From: JAKAGZ01 sp963772675
GTDB taxonomy: Bacteria > Bacteroidota > Ignavibacteria > Ignavibacteriales > Ignavibacteriaceae
Assembly (NCBI GenBank): GCA_963772675.1
Contig: CAVYYF010000007.1
Location: 434,001-498,000, forward strand
Length of the DNA: 64,000 nucleotides
Direction: 5' to 3'
A model generated the notes under the pieces. That model was not told where the DNA came from. It was given only the letters and a program-made list of their open reading frames with translations, and made no database searches. Numbering within the stretch: the stretch's first letter is position 1; each line of letters begins with the position of its first letter. Positions 1 through 9,261 of the stretch are shown here, piece by piece. Both the position numbers and the translations under genes were made by a program.

Positions 1-1
1 C

Positions 2-802
2 GAATATTTAGGATTTTCATCAGGGATAGATTTTGAAACGAAAATTATGGTGAAAGAAAACGGACCCAAGCTTCTTAAAAAAGAATTTGAAAAGAAAAGT
101 TACATCCCAAAATTGATTATAATTTCGGGCGATACCGATCCTTACCAGCCTATTGAAAGAAAACTTAAAATTACGCGTGAAGCATTAAAGGTTTGCCTTG
201 AATACAGAAATCCTGTCGCAATTATTACAAAAAACTCTCTTATCCTAAGAGACATTGACATTTTAAGTGAAATGTCAAAACTAAATTTAGTTTTGACAAC
301 TCTTTCAATTACCACCTTGAATAAAGAGCTTGCTTCAAAACTGGAACCTAGAACAGCTACGCCGGAAAGAAAATTGCAGGCAATTGAAAAGCTTTCCGAA
401 GCAGGAATACCAGTCAATGTAAATGTTGCACCTGTAATTCCTGGATTAAATGATGAAGAGATCCCTGAAATATTAAAACACTCGGCTCAAAGAGGTGCAA
501 TTTCTGCAGCTTATATTTTATTAAGACTCCCCTACTCTATTAAAGATTTGTTCAGCAACTGGCTGGAAAGAGAATTCCCGGACCGAAAAGAAAAAATATT
601 AAATAAAATAAGAGAAATGCGCGGCGGAAAACTGAACGTTTCTGAATTCGGAAAAAGATTTAAAGGTCAGGGCAAACAGGCTAATGCAATCAGAGAATTA
701 TTTTACATAAGTTGCAGGAAATATGGTTTAAACAGGAAAAAAATCGAAATAACTGCTGAAAACTTCACTCGTCACGAAGCAACACAGCTTGAGCTGTTTT
801 AA
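2..802 (+). CDS. Radical SAM protein, PA0069/Rv2578c family (5' end outside window)
   Basis: The reading frame is open from base 2, and the first visible residues (EYLGFSSGIDFETKI) are the stretch that normally follows the CxxxCxxC iron-sulfur motif in the PA0069-like radical SAM family, so the cluster-binding cysteines lie just upstream of the window. About 266 residues are visible. They include SGDTDPYQPIE, TKNSLILRDIDIL, PVIPGLND and the C-terminal FGKRFKGQG typical of this family, which is related to spore photoproduct lyase. The ATG at 47 is internal and should not be used as the start. The exact substrate of the family is not established. The gene has no close downstream partner; a 308-base gap follows. 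Confidence 0.85.
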   Translation, partial: EYLGFSSGIDFETKIMVKENGPKLLKKEFEKKSYIPKLIIISGDTDPYQPIERKLKITREALKVCLEYRNPVAIITKNSLILRDIDILSEMSKLNLVLTTLSITTLNKELASKLEPRTATPERKLQAIEKLSEAGIPVNVNVAPVIPGLNDEEIPEILKHSAQRGAISAAYILLRLPYSIKDLFSNWLEREFPDRKEKILNKIREMRGGKLNVSEFGKRFKGQGKQANAIRELFYISCRKYGLNRKKIEITAENFTRHEATQLELF

Positions 803-1110
803 TTTGTGAAATCAGACCTAAAGAGTCCGCTTCTATATTCCCAATATTTCCTTTTTCCATAATTAATTTCTTGAAAGTAGTCGTATTTTTTACGAAGTTA
901 AAACTAGTAAAAATAACGGGGGCAATTTTAATGGATTACTTTCCAGTATATTTCCAAATTGATAAAACCTTCACCCATATAAAATTGTCTTAGAAGTAGG
1001 GCGCAGAATTTCGGGCGGGAATAATATCACTTCAACAATCTGTGCTTTTAACATTGATCTTTAAAATCGATTGAAAATGCATTCAATTTTAAATTATCTA
1101 GGAGATAATA
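803..1110. other. Gene-free stretch
   Basis: This AT-rich stretch lies between the radical SAM gene and the molybdenum hydroxylase pair. I see no convincing ORF, RNA gene or strong terminator hairpin. It presumably carries the promoter of the downstream pair; a GGAGA ribosome-binding site sits just before the ATG at 1111. Confidence 0.5.
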
Positions 1111-1587
1111 ATGATTGAAAAAATTCAATTTAATATAAACGGCAAACCGGTAAAAATAGAAGTGGACAGCAACCGGATGTTGTTGTGGGTCTTACGCACA
1201 GACCTGAAACTAACAGGCACTAAATATGGTTGCGGCGAAGGATTTTGCGGCGCCTGTACAGTGCTCATTGACAATGAAGCTGTACGCAGTTGCGGAACGG
1301 CCGTAAAAGATATCAAGAATAAAAATGTCATAACAATTGAAGGACTGGAACACGACGGCAAGCTTCATCCCATTCAAAAAGCTTTTATGGAACATGACGG
1401 CATGCAATGCGGTTACTGCACACCGGGGATGATTATGGAAGCATATTCTTTCCTGAAGAAAAATAGCAAACCAACTACTGCACAGATAATAGAAGGAATG
1501 AACGATAATTTATGCAGGTGCGGTGCTCATAACCGGATTGTACAGGCAATCCATACCGCTGCGGAAGAGATTGAAGGAGGATATTAA
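1111..1587 (+). CDS. iorA: (2Fe-2S)-binding small subunit of a molybdenum hydroxylase (isoquinoline 1-oxidoreductase alpha-like)
   Basis: This 158-residue protein matches the usual length of the electron-transfer subunit of two-subunit xanthine-oxidase-family enzymes. The plant-type ferredoxin cluster is formed by C41, C46, C49 and C61 (CGEGFCGAC). The second [2Fe-2S] cluster is formed by C100, C103, C135 and C137 (CGYCTPG, CRCGAHNRI). It passes electrons from the molybdenum site in the partner encoded one base downstream. It has no signal peptide of its own, so if the complex is periplasmic it probably travels with the Tat-targeted large subunit, as known for related enzymes. The iorA name follows the family; the actual substrate (an aldehyde or an N-heterocycle) cannot be read from sequence. 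Confidence 0.9.
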   Translation: MIEKIQFNINGKPVKIEVDSNRMLLWVLRTDLKLTGTKYGCGEGFCGACTVLIDNEAVRSCGTAVKDIKNKNVITIEGLEHDGKLHPIQKAFMEHDGMQCGYCTPGMIMEAYSFLKKNSKPTTAQIIEGMNDNLCRCGAHNRIVQAIHTAAEEIEGGY

Positions 1588-1588
1588 A

Positions 1589-3739
1589 ATGAAAGAAGAT
1601 AAATACCTCGAAATAGATTTTAAGGATACCCCAACAGATTTTCCGATGGGCAGACGTGATTTTCTGAAAATAACCGGCAGTGGAATTTTTATTCTATTTA
1701 CTATCGGTGACACTAAAGTTTTTGCTCAGGAACGACAGGGTACAAATCTTCCTTCAGATTTTAATGCATTTCTGAAAATCGGCGAAGACGGCCGCGTTTC
1801 GTGTTACACCGGCAAAATTGAAATGGGACAGGGTGTTATCACATCACTTGCCCAAATGCTCGCCGACGAACTGGATGTTTCACTTGATTCAGTCGATATG
1901 GTATTGGGCGATACGGACCTTTGTCCATACGACAGAGGCACGTTTGGTTCTATGACAACAAGATTTTTTGGACCGCCGTTACGCTCAGCTGCTGCAGAAG
2001 GAAGACAGGTACTGAAAGAACTGACCTCAAAATTACTAAAGGTTCCAGTAAAGGATTTGGTAACAGGCAACGGCGTAGTATATGTAAAAAATAACAGAAG
2101 CAAAAAAGTTACATACGCACAACTTGCAAAAGGCAAAAGAATTGAAAAATTTTCTTCGGAAAAAGTACCGGTAAAGAAACCTTCCGAATTTAAGATTATA
2201 GGGAAATCTGTTAATCGCAGGGACGGCTACGAAAAGGTTACAGGTAGGGCAAAATATTCAGGAGATATCCAGTTACCCGGAATGCTTTATGCAAGAATAC
2301 TTCGTCCGCCCGCACATGGAGCAAAACTGGTCAGCGTTGATTTAAGTGAAACAAAAAAGATAGACGGTGTACAGGTTGTCCACGAAGACGATTTTATTGC
2401 CGTGCTGCATAAATATCCCGATGTTGCAGATGATGCACTCTTAAAAGTAAAAGCAAAATATGATCGTCCGGCTACCGGGCTCAATGATAAAAATATTTTT
2501 GATCACTTACTGAAAGTAGCCCCGAAAGGAGAGGTGGTAACTGAAGGAGGCGATGTTAAAAAAGGAGAAAGTGATTCAGAAAACATTTTTGATTCTACAT
2601 TCCTCGATGGATACAAAGCACACGCACCCATTGAACCACATACAGCAGTTGTAAATATTGAAGGCAAAAAAGTAACTGTCTGGGCATCTACCCAAACACC
2701 CTTCCCGGCTAAGGATCAGGTAGCAAATGAATTAAATATCCCCGCAAAGAATGTTCGTGTAATTCCTCCGTTTGTCGGTGGTGGTTTCGGCGGCAAAACA
2801 AGAAACCTGCAGATAAATGAAGCCGCGCGGCTTGCAAAAATAACGGGAAAACCTGTACAGGTAGCATGGTCGCGAGGAGATGAATTTTTCTATGATTCAT
2901 TCAGGCCGGCGGCGGTAGTAAAAATAAAATCGGGAATAAACAATAATGGTAAAATTTCCTTCTGGAATTACGGTGTTTATTTTGCCGGCACAAGAGGAGC
3001 AGCACAATTCTATAATATTCCGAATCATGTTACAACTGCCTATAGTTCCGGCTGGGGTGGTGAAAAGAACACCCATCCGTTTGCAACTGGTGCCTGGCGC
3101 GCTCCCGGCAACAACACAAATACTTTTGCAAGGGAATCTCAGATAGACATAATGGCTGCCAAGGCAGGAATCGATCCGGTTGAATTTAGATTAAGAAATC
3201 TCAATGACAAAAAGATTGAAAGAGTGATAAAAACTGCAGCAGAAAAATTCGGGTGGAAACCACGCAAGGCCCCAAGCGGAAGAGGCTTCGGCGTTGCTGT
3301 AGGAATTGACGCAGGAACGTGGGTTGTTGTGATGGCCGAAGTAGATGTAGATAAGAAAACAGGTGATGTACGGGTAAAACGTGTAGTTGCTGCACAGGAT
3401 ATGGGGCTTACAATAAATCCTGAAGGAGCGACAATACAAATGGAAGGATGCATAACAATGGGGCTTGGCTATGCATTGAAAGAGGATATTCATTTTAAAG
3501 ATGGAGAAATCTTCGATCTCAATTTCGATTCGTATGAAATACCGCGATTCTCCTGGCTTCCGAAAATTGAAACGCATATAATCGATAACAAAAATGAACC
3601 TGCACAAGGGGGGGGCGAACCGGCAATTATAGTTATGGGCGCTGTGGTTGCTAATGCAATTTATGACGCCGTAGGCGCAAGGTTGTACCAGCAACCAATG
3701 ATACCTGAAAGAGTCAAGGCTGTAATTGAGAACGGATAA
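1589..3739 (+). CDS. iorB: Molybdopterin-binding large subunit of a xanthine-dehydrogenase-family enzyme, Tat-exported (IorB-like)
   Basis: I chose the ATG at 1589 because AGGAGG lies 9-13 bases upstream and the start falls one base after the iorA stop. The upstream in-frame start at 1523 would overlap iorA. The 716-residue protein begins with a twin-arginine signal (GRRDFLK at residues 21-27, a hydrophobic run, then VFAQ), so it is probably folded with its cofactor and exported. Glycine-rich cofactor-binding segments are visible (GGGFGGKTRN). The conserved catalytic glutamate motif near the C-terminus reads QGGGEPAI, with Glu around residue 677. Single-chain large subunits of this size fit the IorB group rather than three-subunit xanthine dehydrogenases. 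No FAD subunit, cytochrome or cofactor-maturation gene is adjacent. Confidence 0.9.
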   Translation: MKEDKYLEIDFKDTPTDFPMGRRDFLKITGSGIFILFTIGDTKVFAQERQGTNLPSDFNAFLKIGEDGRVSCYTGKIEMGQGVITSLAQMLADELDVSLDSVDMVLGDTDLCPYDRGTFGSMTTRFFGPPLRSAAAEGRQVLKELTSKLLKVPVKDLVTGNGVVYVKNNRSKKVTYAQLAKGKRIEKFSSEKVPVKKPSEFKIIGKSVNRRDGYEKVTGRAKYSGDIQLPGMLYARILRPPAHGAKLVSVDLSETKKIDGVQVVHEDDFIAVLHKYPDVADDALLKVKAKYDRPATGLNDKNIFDHLLKVAPKGEVVTEGGDVKKGESDSENIFDSTFLDGYKAHAPIEPHTAVVNIEGKKVTVWASTQTPFPAKDQVANELNIPAKNVRVIPPFVGGGFGGKTRNLQINEAARLAKITGKPVQVAWSRGDEFFYDSFRPAAVVKIKSGINNNGKISFWNYGVYFAGTRGAAQFYNIPNHVTTAYSSGWGGEKNTHPFATGAWRAPGNNTNTFARESQIDIMAAKAGIDPVEFRLRNLNDKKIERVIKTAAEKFGWKPRKAPSGRGFGVAVGIDAGTWVVVMAEVDVDKKTGDVRVKRVVAAQDMGLTINPEGATIQMEGCITMGLGYALKEDIHFKDGEIFDLNFDSYEIPRFSWLPKIETHIIDNKNEPAQGGGEPAIIVMGAVVANAIYDAVGARLYQQPMIPERVKAVIENG

Positions 3740-3984
3740 TTATGAAGATTTTATAATACACTAACTTTATGATTTATCATCCCATCCTGTCAAAACGGGG
3801 CGGATATAATTACTCAATATCGTTTTACTCTTCCCTTGTGGTTTGTTCTTTATCTTATTTATCCCGGTCTGTTTGAAAATTCATTAAATGCAAAATCTGT
3901 CTTCAGGAACCACTACACGGAATAAATTTATTTTTTTACTGTGGAACTATTCCGATTAATTATTGTTGTCTTTTCCAACTCTCT

Positions 3985-4746
3985 ATGGAAACAAAAACCA
4001 AAAGCATATTAACATTTTCCTTAACCGGAATTGCTGCATATATGCTTGCAGATATATTTCACGAAGTAATCGGACACAGTGGTGGATGTTTAATCATAGG
4101 CCAGCACATAGATCTTATTACTTCAGCTTTTTTCAGAAGCAGCCCCGGAAGCTATATAACTGATCTTTCAGGTCCAATGGTAAATTTAATCTTAGGGTCC
4201 TTAATTTTTGTTTATCTGAATCGTGAGAAAAACCTATCCCCTGTTTACAGGTTTTTGATTTTGCTGACTATGGCTTACAATTTATTCTGGTTTTCCGGAA
4301 CGATACTTCAATCAAGCTTTAGCAAAAGAGGCGACTGGATATACTTCATTTCTCAAATGAACATCGGAACTTTAGGCAAACCACTTCTGGTGATTGCCGG
4401 AATAGCAGCATACTCTTTCTCAATCAGGATTGTCTATAAACAAATTCAATTATTCACTTCCATGTTTTCGGAATTTCCACTTAAAAAAGCCATTCATTAT
4501 TCATATATTGCTGCGGCTATCGCGGCTATGATCGCGGGATTATTTTTTGCACCTGACAGAATAAATGCGGCTAAAGAAGGTTTGCTTGAAATGATCGGAT
4601 CGCTTCCGATATTGTTTATAAAAATTGGCCAAAAAGAAAATACGGAAAACTTCAGGCCCGGCAATAATATCATATTGAATTTGACAATATGTCTGGCATT
4701 TATTTTATTCTGCCTTACACTTGGACACGGAATTTTTTTCAAATAA
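3985..4746 (+). CDS. Integral membrane protein, weakly M50-protease-like
   Basis: This 253-residue protein has about six hydrophobic segments. The first contains FHEVIGH (residues 25-31), which resembles the zinc motif of site-2 proteases but has one extra residue (HExxxH rather than HExxH). A later GPMVNLILGS segment recalls the GPxxN region of M50 proteins. I do not recognise it as a defined family. Protease activity is only a possibility because the spacing is not canonical and no second zinc-ligand motif is obvious. It is followed 20 bases later by a MarC-family gene, so the two may be cotranscribed. Confidence 0.6.
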   Translation: METKTKSILTFSLTGIAAYMLADIFHEVIGHSGGCLIIGQHIDLITSAFFRSSPGSYITDLSGPMVNLILGSLIFVYLNREKNLSPVYRFLILLTMAYNLFWFSGTILQSSFSKRGDWIYFISQMNIGTLGKPLLVIAGIAAYSFSIRIVYKQIQLFTSMFSEFPLKKAIHYSYIAAAIAAMIAGLFFAPDRINAAKEGLLEMIGSLPILFIKIGQKENTENFRPGNNIILNLTICLAFILFCLTLGHGIFFK

Positions 4747-4765
4747 TAATTAGAACAAACAACTA

Positions 4766-5383
4766 ATGAATGAAAATTTATTTCTCTTTGCACTAACAGT
4801 CTTCACCGGGTTTTTTGCAATTATGAATCCGATTGCTAACACACCGGTATTTTTAGGACTTGTAGGAGACCGCGAAAAAGCTGACAGAAAAAAAATAGCT
4901 AAAACTTCATGCTTAACCGCGTTTCTAATCGTACTGTTTTTTGTAATACTCGGCAAATACACTTTTGAATTATTCGGAATCACAATTCCTGCGTTTAAAA
5001 TAACAGGCGGATTACTTTTGTTTTATGTCGGCTTCGAAATGCTTCAATCAAAAAAATCAAAGATACACCACCAGGACAATGTTGAGCCGGATGATGGTGT
5101 TGCTATTTCTCCGCTTGCAATTCCGATACTCGCCGGACCGGGCACGATAGTCACAGCTATGAACAACGTCACCAACGGAAGCTTTATTCACATCGCAATC
5201 GTGATAATAATTTTTGCACTTATGATTTTCCTGACATACCTGGCTTTTGCTTTAAGCGATCTCATCGTTAAAAAGATCGGTGAGAACCTGATAACTGTTA
5301 TTGCAAAAATAATGGGGCTGATACTCGCAATAATGGGAACAGGGATGACAATTGAGGGAATTAAGCTGGCGTTCGGTTTGTAG
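4766..5383 (+). CDS. MarC family integral membrane protein (UPF0056)
   Basis: This 205-residue protein has about six membrane segments and the characteristic MarC features: an N-terminal TGFFAIMNPIANTPVFL helix, the central PLAIPILAGPGTI motif and the C-terminal KIMGLILAIMGTGM. The family is widespread in bacteria. Its early link to multiple antibiotic resistance was not upheld and its transport substrate is unknown. The start at 4766 gives the family's usual length. It follows the preceding membrane-protein gene closely and may share its transcript. A repeat element lies directly downstream. Confidence 0.88.
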   Translation: MNENLFLFALTVFTGFFAIMNPIANTPVFLGLVGDREKADRKKIAKTSCLTAFLIVLFFVILGKYTFELFGITIPAFKITGGLLLFYVGFEMLQSKKSKIHHQDNVEPDDGVAISPLAIPILAGPGTIVTAMNNVTNGSFIHIAIVIIIFALMIFLTYLAFALSDLIVKKIGENLITVIAKIMGLILAIMGTGMTIEGIKLAFGL

Positions 5384-5415
5384 CAGAAAAGAAAACTTGG
5401 GGGAGTTAAAAAAGA

Positions 5416-5598
5416 ACCCACCCCCCGCTCTCCAAAGGAGGGGACAAAACGCTCATTATAGATTTTATCTTTTCAATTAAAGTATATTACAATTGATTAA
5501 AATTTATGTCCGCACATAACTATATTCTTTGATAGCAAAACAAGTATTCCGATAATAGATATACAAGTCCCCTCCCTGGAGGGGATTTAGGGGTGGGT
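5416..5598. repeat. Inverted-repeat (MITE/REP-like) element
   Basis: Two GC-rich arms face each other, 5416-5445 (starting acccacccccc, ending ggaggggac) and 5567-5598 (starting gtcccctcc, ending ggggtgggt), with about 120 AT-rich bases between them. The right arm also contains its own short palindrome (CCCCTCC-ct-GGAGGGG). The arms are imperfect inverted copies. No protein is encoded inside. The composition contrasts sharply with the AT-rich surroundings, which suggests a small non-autonomous repeat or an extragenic palindrome. Confidence 0.55.
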
Positions 5599-5668
5599 AA
5601 AGGAACTGATTTTGCCTAAATTTGGGAATAATCATTTTAGGAACTTATTAAAAGGGGAAGGATTAACT

Positions 5669-6427
5669 ATGACTACAAAAATCGCACTCGTTACAGGCGG
5701 AAGCCGCGGACTAGGAAAAGATATGGCGTTATCATTAGCTAAAAAAGGAATCGACGTTGTGCTTACCTATAACGCAAAAAAAGAAGAAGCAGAAAACGTA
5801 GCAGCCGAAATAAAAAATATAGGCAGGAAATCTGCTGTTCTGCAATTCGATGTTTCTGATATTAACTCAATTGACGGTTTTATTGAAAGATTTATTTTAT
5901 CTCTTAAAGAAAACTGGGGCACTGACAAATTCGATTTTCTTATTAACAATGCGGGAATCGGTGCAACTGTTTTCATTCCGCAGGTTACCGAAGAATTCTT
6001 TGATAATTTTGTAAATATTCATTTCAAAAGTGTTTTCTTTCTAACTCAGAAATTGCTTCCGTCTATGAATGACAACGGCGGAGTAATTTTTATTTCCTCC
6101 GGCTCGGCGAGATACAACGTGCCGGGTTACGCGGTTTATGCCTCGCTGAAAGGAGCAATTGAAGTGCTGACAAAATATGTCGCAAAAGAATTCGGCAACC
6201 GTGGAATAAGAGCAAACGTTGTTGCGCCGGGAGCGATTGAAACTGATTTTAACAATGCTGCAATAAGAAATAACCCTGAAAGGAAAAAATTCATTGCTTC
6301 TATTTCTCCGCTTGGCAGAGTCGGGCAGGCAGATGATATAGGCAGCGTTGTTGCTTTCCTCTGCACAGAAGATGCAAAATGGATAAACGGGCAAAGGATT
6401 GAGGTTTCGGGTGGAGCGACTTTGTAA
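5669..6427 (+). CDS. SDR family oxidoreductase
   Basis: I chose the ATG at 5669 because GGGGAAGG precedes it and the first residues run straight into the Rossmann motif (KIALVTGGSRGLG). The TTG at 5612 would add an unlikely leader. The 252-residue length is normal for classical short-chain dehydrogenases. TGGSRGLG (residues 9-16) binds NAD(P), NNAG stabilises the central sheet, and the catalytic Ser (ISSGSA) and YxxxK (YASLK) are present, followed by VVAPGAIETDF and a C-terminal NGQRIEVSGGATL. The pattern is that of 3-oxoacyl-ACP reductase/FabG-like enzymes. The substrate cannot be assigned. It stands alone between two repeat elements. Confidence 0.9.
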   Translation: MTTKIALVTGGSRGLGKDMALSLAKKGIDVVLTYNAKKEEAENVAAEIKNIGRKSAVLQFDVSDINSIDGFIERFILSLKENWGTDKFDFLINNAGIGATVFIPQVTEEFFDNFVNIHFKSVFFLTQKLLPSMNDNGGVIFISSGSARYNVPGYAVYASLKGAIEVLTKYVAKEFGNRGIRANVVAPGAIETDFNNAAIRNNPERKKFIASISPLGRVGQADDIGSVVAFLCTEDAKWINGQRIEVSGGATL

Positions 6428-6526
6428 ACTAATCATTTTAGAATATTTATTTTGTATTTAATTTTTAAATAACTCCTCCATTTTAGTTTCATTCACCAAT
6501 TTTCAGTAGTTTCCTAATTTCACAAT

Positions 6527-6621
6527 TGTCATCCCGTCCTGACTTGTCGGGATCGGGATCTCTTAAATTTATTAGATTCTGAAATAAACATTCCTGCAGG
6601 TCAGGCAGATTCTGAATGACA
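6527..6621. repeat. Short interspersed repeat bounded by TGTCAT/ATGACA
   Basis: A 95-base element in the gap after the SDR gene starts with tgtcatcccg and ends with tctgaatgaca, so its ends are inverted copies of each other. It holds internal partial palindromes (cctgacttgtcggga; cctgcaggtcagg). No ORF is present. Elements with this TGTCAT...ATGACA outline are familiar as dispersed extragenic repeats in related genomes; I rely on memory for that. The remainder of the 6428-6738 gap is AT-rich with nothing recognisable. Confidence 0.5.
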
Positions 6622-6738
6622 GTCGAAATTAGTATACTACCGAAGTTATTTCCCAATTCTCTTTTTGCTAATTTATTCGCATCTCCTTAACTTGAAATAC
6701 CATTTTTTCTGAAAATATGGTCTTATTTTTAAGGATTT

Positions 6739-9037
6739 ATGCAGAATAAAAAAGGGAAAACAGAAAGCCAGCCCACATTTGCCCGTGACCTCGGGCTTAT
6801 TTGATGCTACAATGATCGGTGTCGGTGCAATGATTGGCGCCGGAATTTTTGTATTAACCGGAATTGCAGCAGGGGAAGCCGGACCGGCATCAATACTCGC
6901 TTTTGCTTTAAACGGAGTGGTTACTTTGTTAACCGCTTTTGCCTATGCGGAACTTGCATCCGCAATTCCCAAAGCGGGCGGCGGTTATTCTTTTGTTAAA
7001 ATGGCTTATCCCGGTGCGGTGGGATTTGTTTCCGGATGGATGCTCTGGTTTGCCTACACTGTTGCATGCAGTTTATATGCTCTCGGTTTTGCCGGGTATT
7101 TCTGGGAATTCCTTCATAAATATATTCCTTTTGTTTCCGCAGGTGTTTTTTCTTTGCTTGGCAATAAAGCGCCTGTATTTATTAGTTACATTAATTATTG
7201 GTCGGCTTTTATCTGGCTGAATGCACGCGGCGCGGAAGTAACCGGCAAAGCAGAAAATGTTCTTACACTTTCAAAATTGTTTGTACTCGGAATTTTTATC
7301 TATTTCGGTTTAAAAGAAATATTTGGAAATCCCGCACCAGGTAAAAGAAAGTTTTACTCCATTTTTTACAAAAGGATTCAGCGGAGTTTTTATTGCAATG
7401 GGTTTAACTTTTATTGCTTTTGAAGGTTACGATTTAATTGCAACTGTTGCGGAAGAAATAAAATCGCCGGAAAAAAATATTCCCGAGCTACTTTTATTGC
7501 TCTCGGCATAACAATAATAATGTACTTATTAATTTTATTTGTTTCACTTGCCGCAATAAATCCGGGCGGAATGCCAAGCTGGGAATTTCTCGGAAAGTTT
7601 AAGGAAACCGCAATTGTCCGCGCGGCAGAAAATTTTATGCCTGCATTCGGTGTTGCGCTTAATTGTATTCGGCGGAATATTATCGACTTCCTCTGCGCTT
7701 AATGCAACAGTAATGGCTGCTTCCCGCGTTGCATTTTCAATGGGCAGGGATCTCTGGCTTCCGAAACGTGTTTCTAAAATTCATTCGGTCAGGAGAACAC
7801 CGCACATTGCAATTTACAGTTACCGGAGCAATTTTATTAATTATGGCAGTAACACTTCCGATTGAAACTGTTGGTTCTGCGGCAAGTTTAATGTTCCTGC
7901 TTAACATTTGCCCTGGTAAATTTATCAGTAATAGTTTTGCGAAGAAATCATCCTGAAATTCCCCGAAAATATAAAGTCCCGTTTTACCCGGTTGTTCCTT
8001 TGCTCGGTTTTACACTAAATATATTTCTTGCGTTGTACCAGTTCGATTTTCAGCCGATTGCCTGGTATGTAACAATCGGCTGGATTGCATTCGGACTGCT
8101 TCTTTATTATTCAATTTTTGAAAAACAGGCGGCTGCAATTGAACCGCAGGTACTTATTGCCGAAAGCGTCAGTCATCTGAAATTGATAAGGAACCTTCTG
8201 TTATCGTTGCAATTTATAATCCGGATACAATTGAAATATTATTGAAGCTTGCTATTCCGGTTGCAAAACAGCGGAATCAGAGAATTAATCGCTATAAGCG
8301 TTGTTGAAGTTCCGCGCCAGATGCCTATTCACGAAGGAATGCGTTTTACTCATCATAAAGAAGCATTGCTTAACAAAGCAAAAAAGATTGGCGCAGGAAT
8401 ATAAAATTGAAATTGAAACCGATGTTATAATCGGGCATCATTCTTCGCAGGGAATTCTTGCGGCAGCTTATCAGCATAATGCCAGTCATGCTTAGTTATG
8501 GGATGGAAAGGATATACAAAAACACGCGACAGAATTTTTGGTGAAATTGCGGACAGGGTTATTCGTTTTGCGCCCTGCGATTTAATGATGCTGAAAATAG
8601 GTGAATCAAAAAAAATTGAAAATTGCTTTTTGCCAACTGCCGGCGGACCAAACGCACAGCTTGCTTCCACAATTCTAAATGCAATTGCGGGTGAACTGAA
8701 ACTTACCGTTACGGCCGGTTTTATAACCAGGAAGATCCTTCGCAGGAACAAATTGAAATTGGAAACGAAAGGATAAAAGCTACATTAAGAAATCTTGATC
8801 CCGGATATAGTGCGAAGTGAAAAAATAATTAAATCAAAATCTATTGCGGGTGGAATTGCGAAAGCCAGCAGGGAATATGACCTTGTTGTAATCGGTGCGG
8901 CAAAAGAACCGTTATTCCATAAAATGCTTTTTGGTGAAATTCCTGAAAAAGTCGCTCGTTTCTCGCCTACTTCTGTGCTTGTTGTAAAAAGATACGAAGG
9001 AATGGTAAAGAATATTTTGAAGAAGGTATTGGGCTAA
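6739..9037 (+). pseudogene. APC amino-acid permease fused to two universal-stress (Usp) domains, broken by about 12 single-base indels
   Basis: Following the frames from the ATG at 6739 rebuilds a 764-residue protein. It starts with an APC permease core (GVGAMIGAGIFVLTGIAAGEAGP, FIAFEGYDLIATVAEEIKSP, FGGILSTSSALNATVMAASR, PRKYKVPFYPVVPLLG). Two Usp-like domains follow (IYNPDTIEILLKLAIPVAKQ to VMGWKG; LVVIGAAKEPLFHKMLFGEIPEKVARFSPTSVLVVK). Frame changes occur near 6800, 7340, 7480, 7660, 7815, 7910, 8180, 8280, 8395, 8490, 8722 and 8812: eight one-base insertions and four one-base deletions by my reading. I saw no stop caused by a base substitution. In intact relatives the Usp tails are thought to regulate transport. 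Either the gene is decaying or this stretch is poorly assembled; as written no full product can be made. Confidence 0.85.
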
Positions 9038-9261
9038 TACATTTTTCGTTGAAAATAAAAAATGTAAAGGATTTAATATATATTGAATTACGCATCTTTG
9101 CAGTAATAATTAATTATTACATGTAAAACTACCGGTTACGGATAACCTTTTCTGTAACAATTTCATCTTTCAATATTTTTATTTAAAATGATTCCGTTAG
9201 CTTTACAAAATAATGTAAATATGAAGAATCATCTTAGAGAACCGATAAAAAGTCAAAGCAA

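Noticed and set aside
3191..3694. 167-codon ORF antisense to the molybdenum hydroxylase large subunit
   Set aside because: Shadow of a well-supported gene on the other strand; composition is not protein-like.
3775..3810. Possible degraded copy of the TGTCAT repeat (atcatcccatcctgtc...)
   Set aside because: Only one end is similar and no matching inverted end was found.
6739..9037. Programmed frameshifting as the explanation for the many frame changes
   Set aside because: There are about twelve shifts in both directions without slippery sites or pseudoknots in common; errors or decay explain them better.
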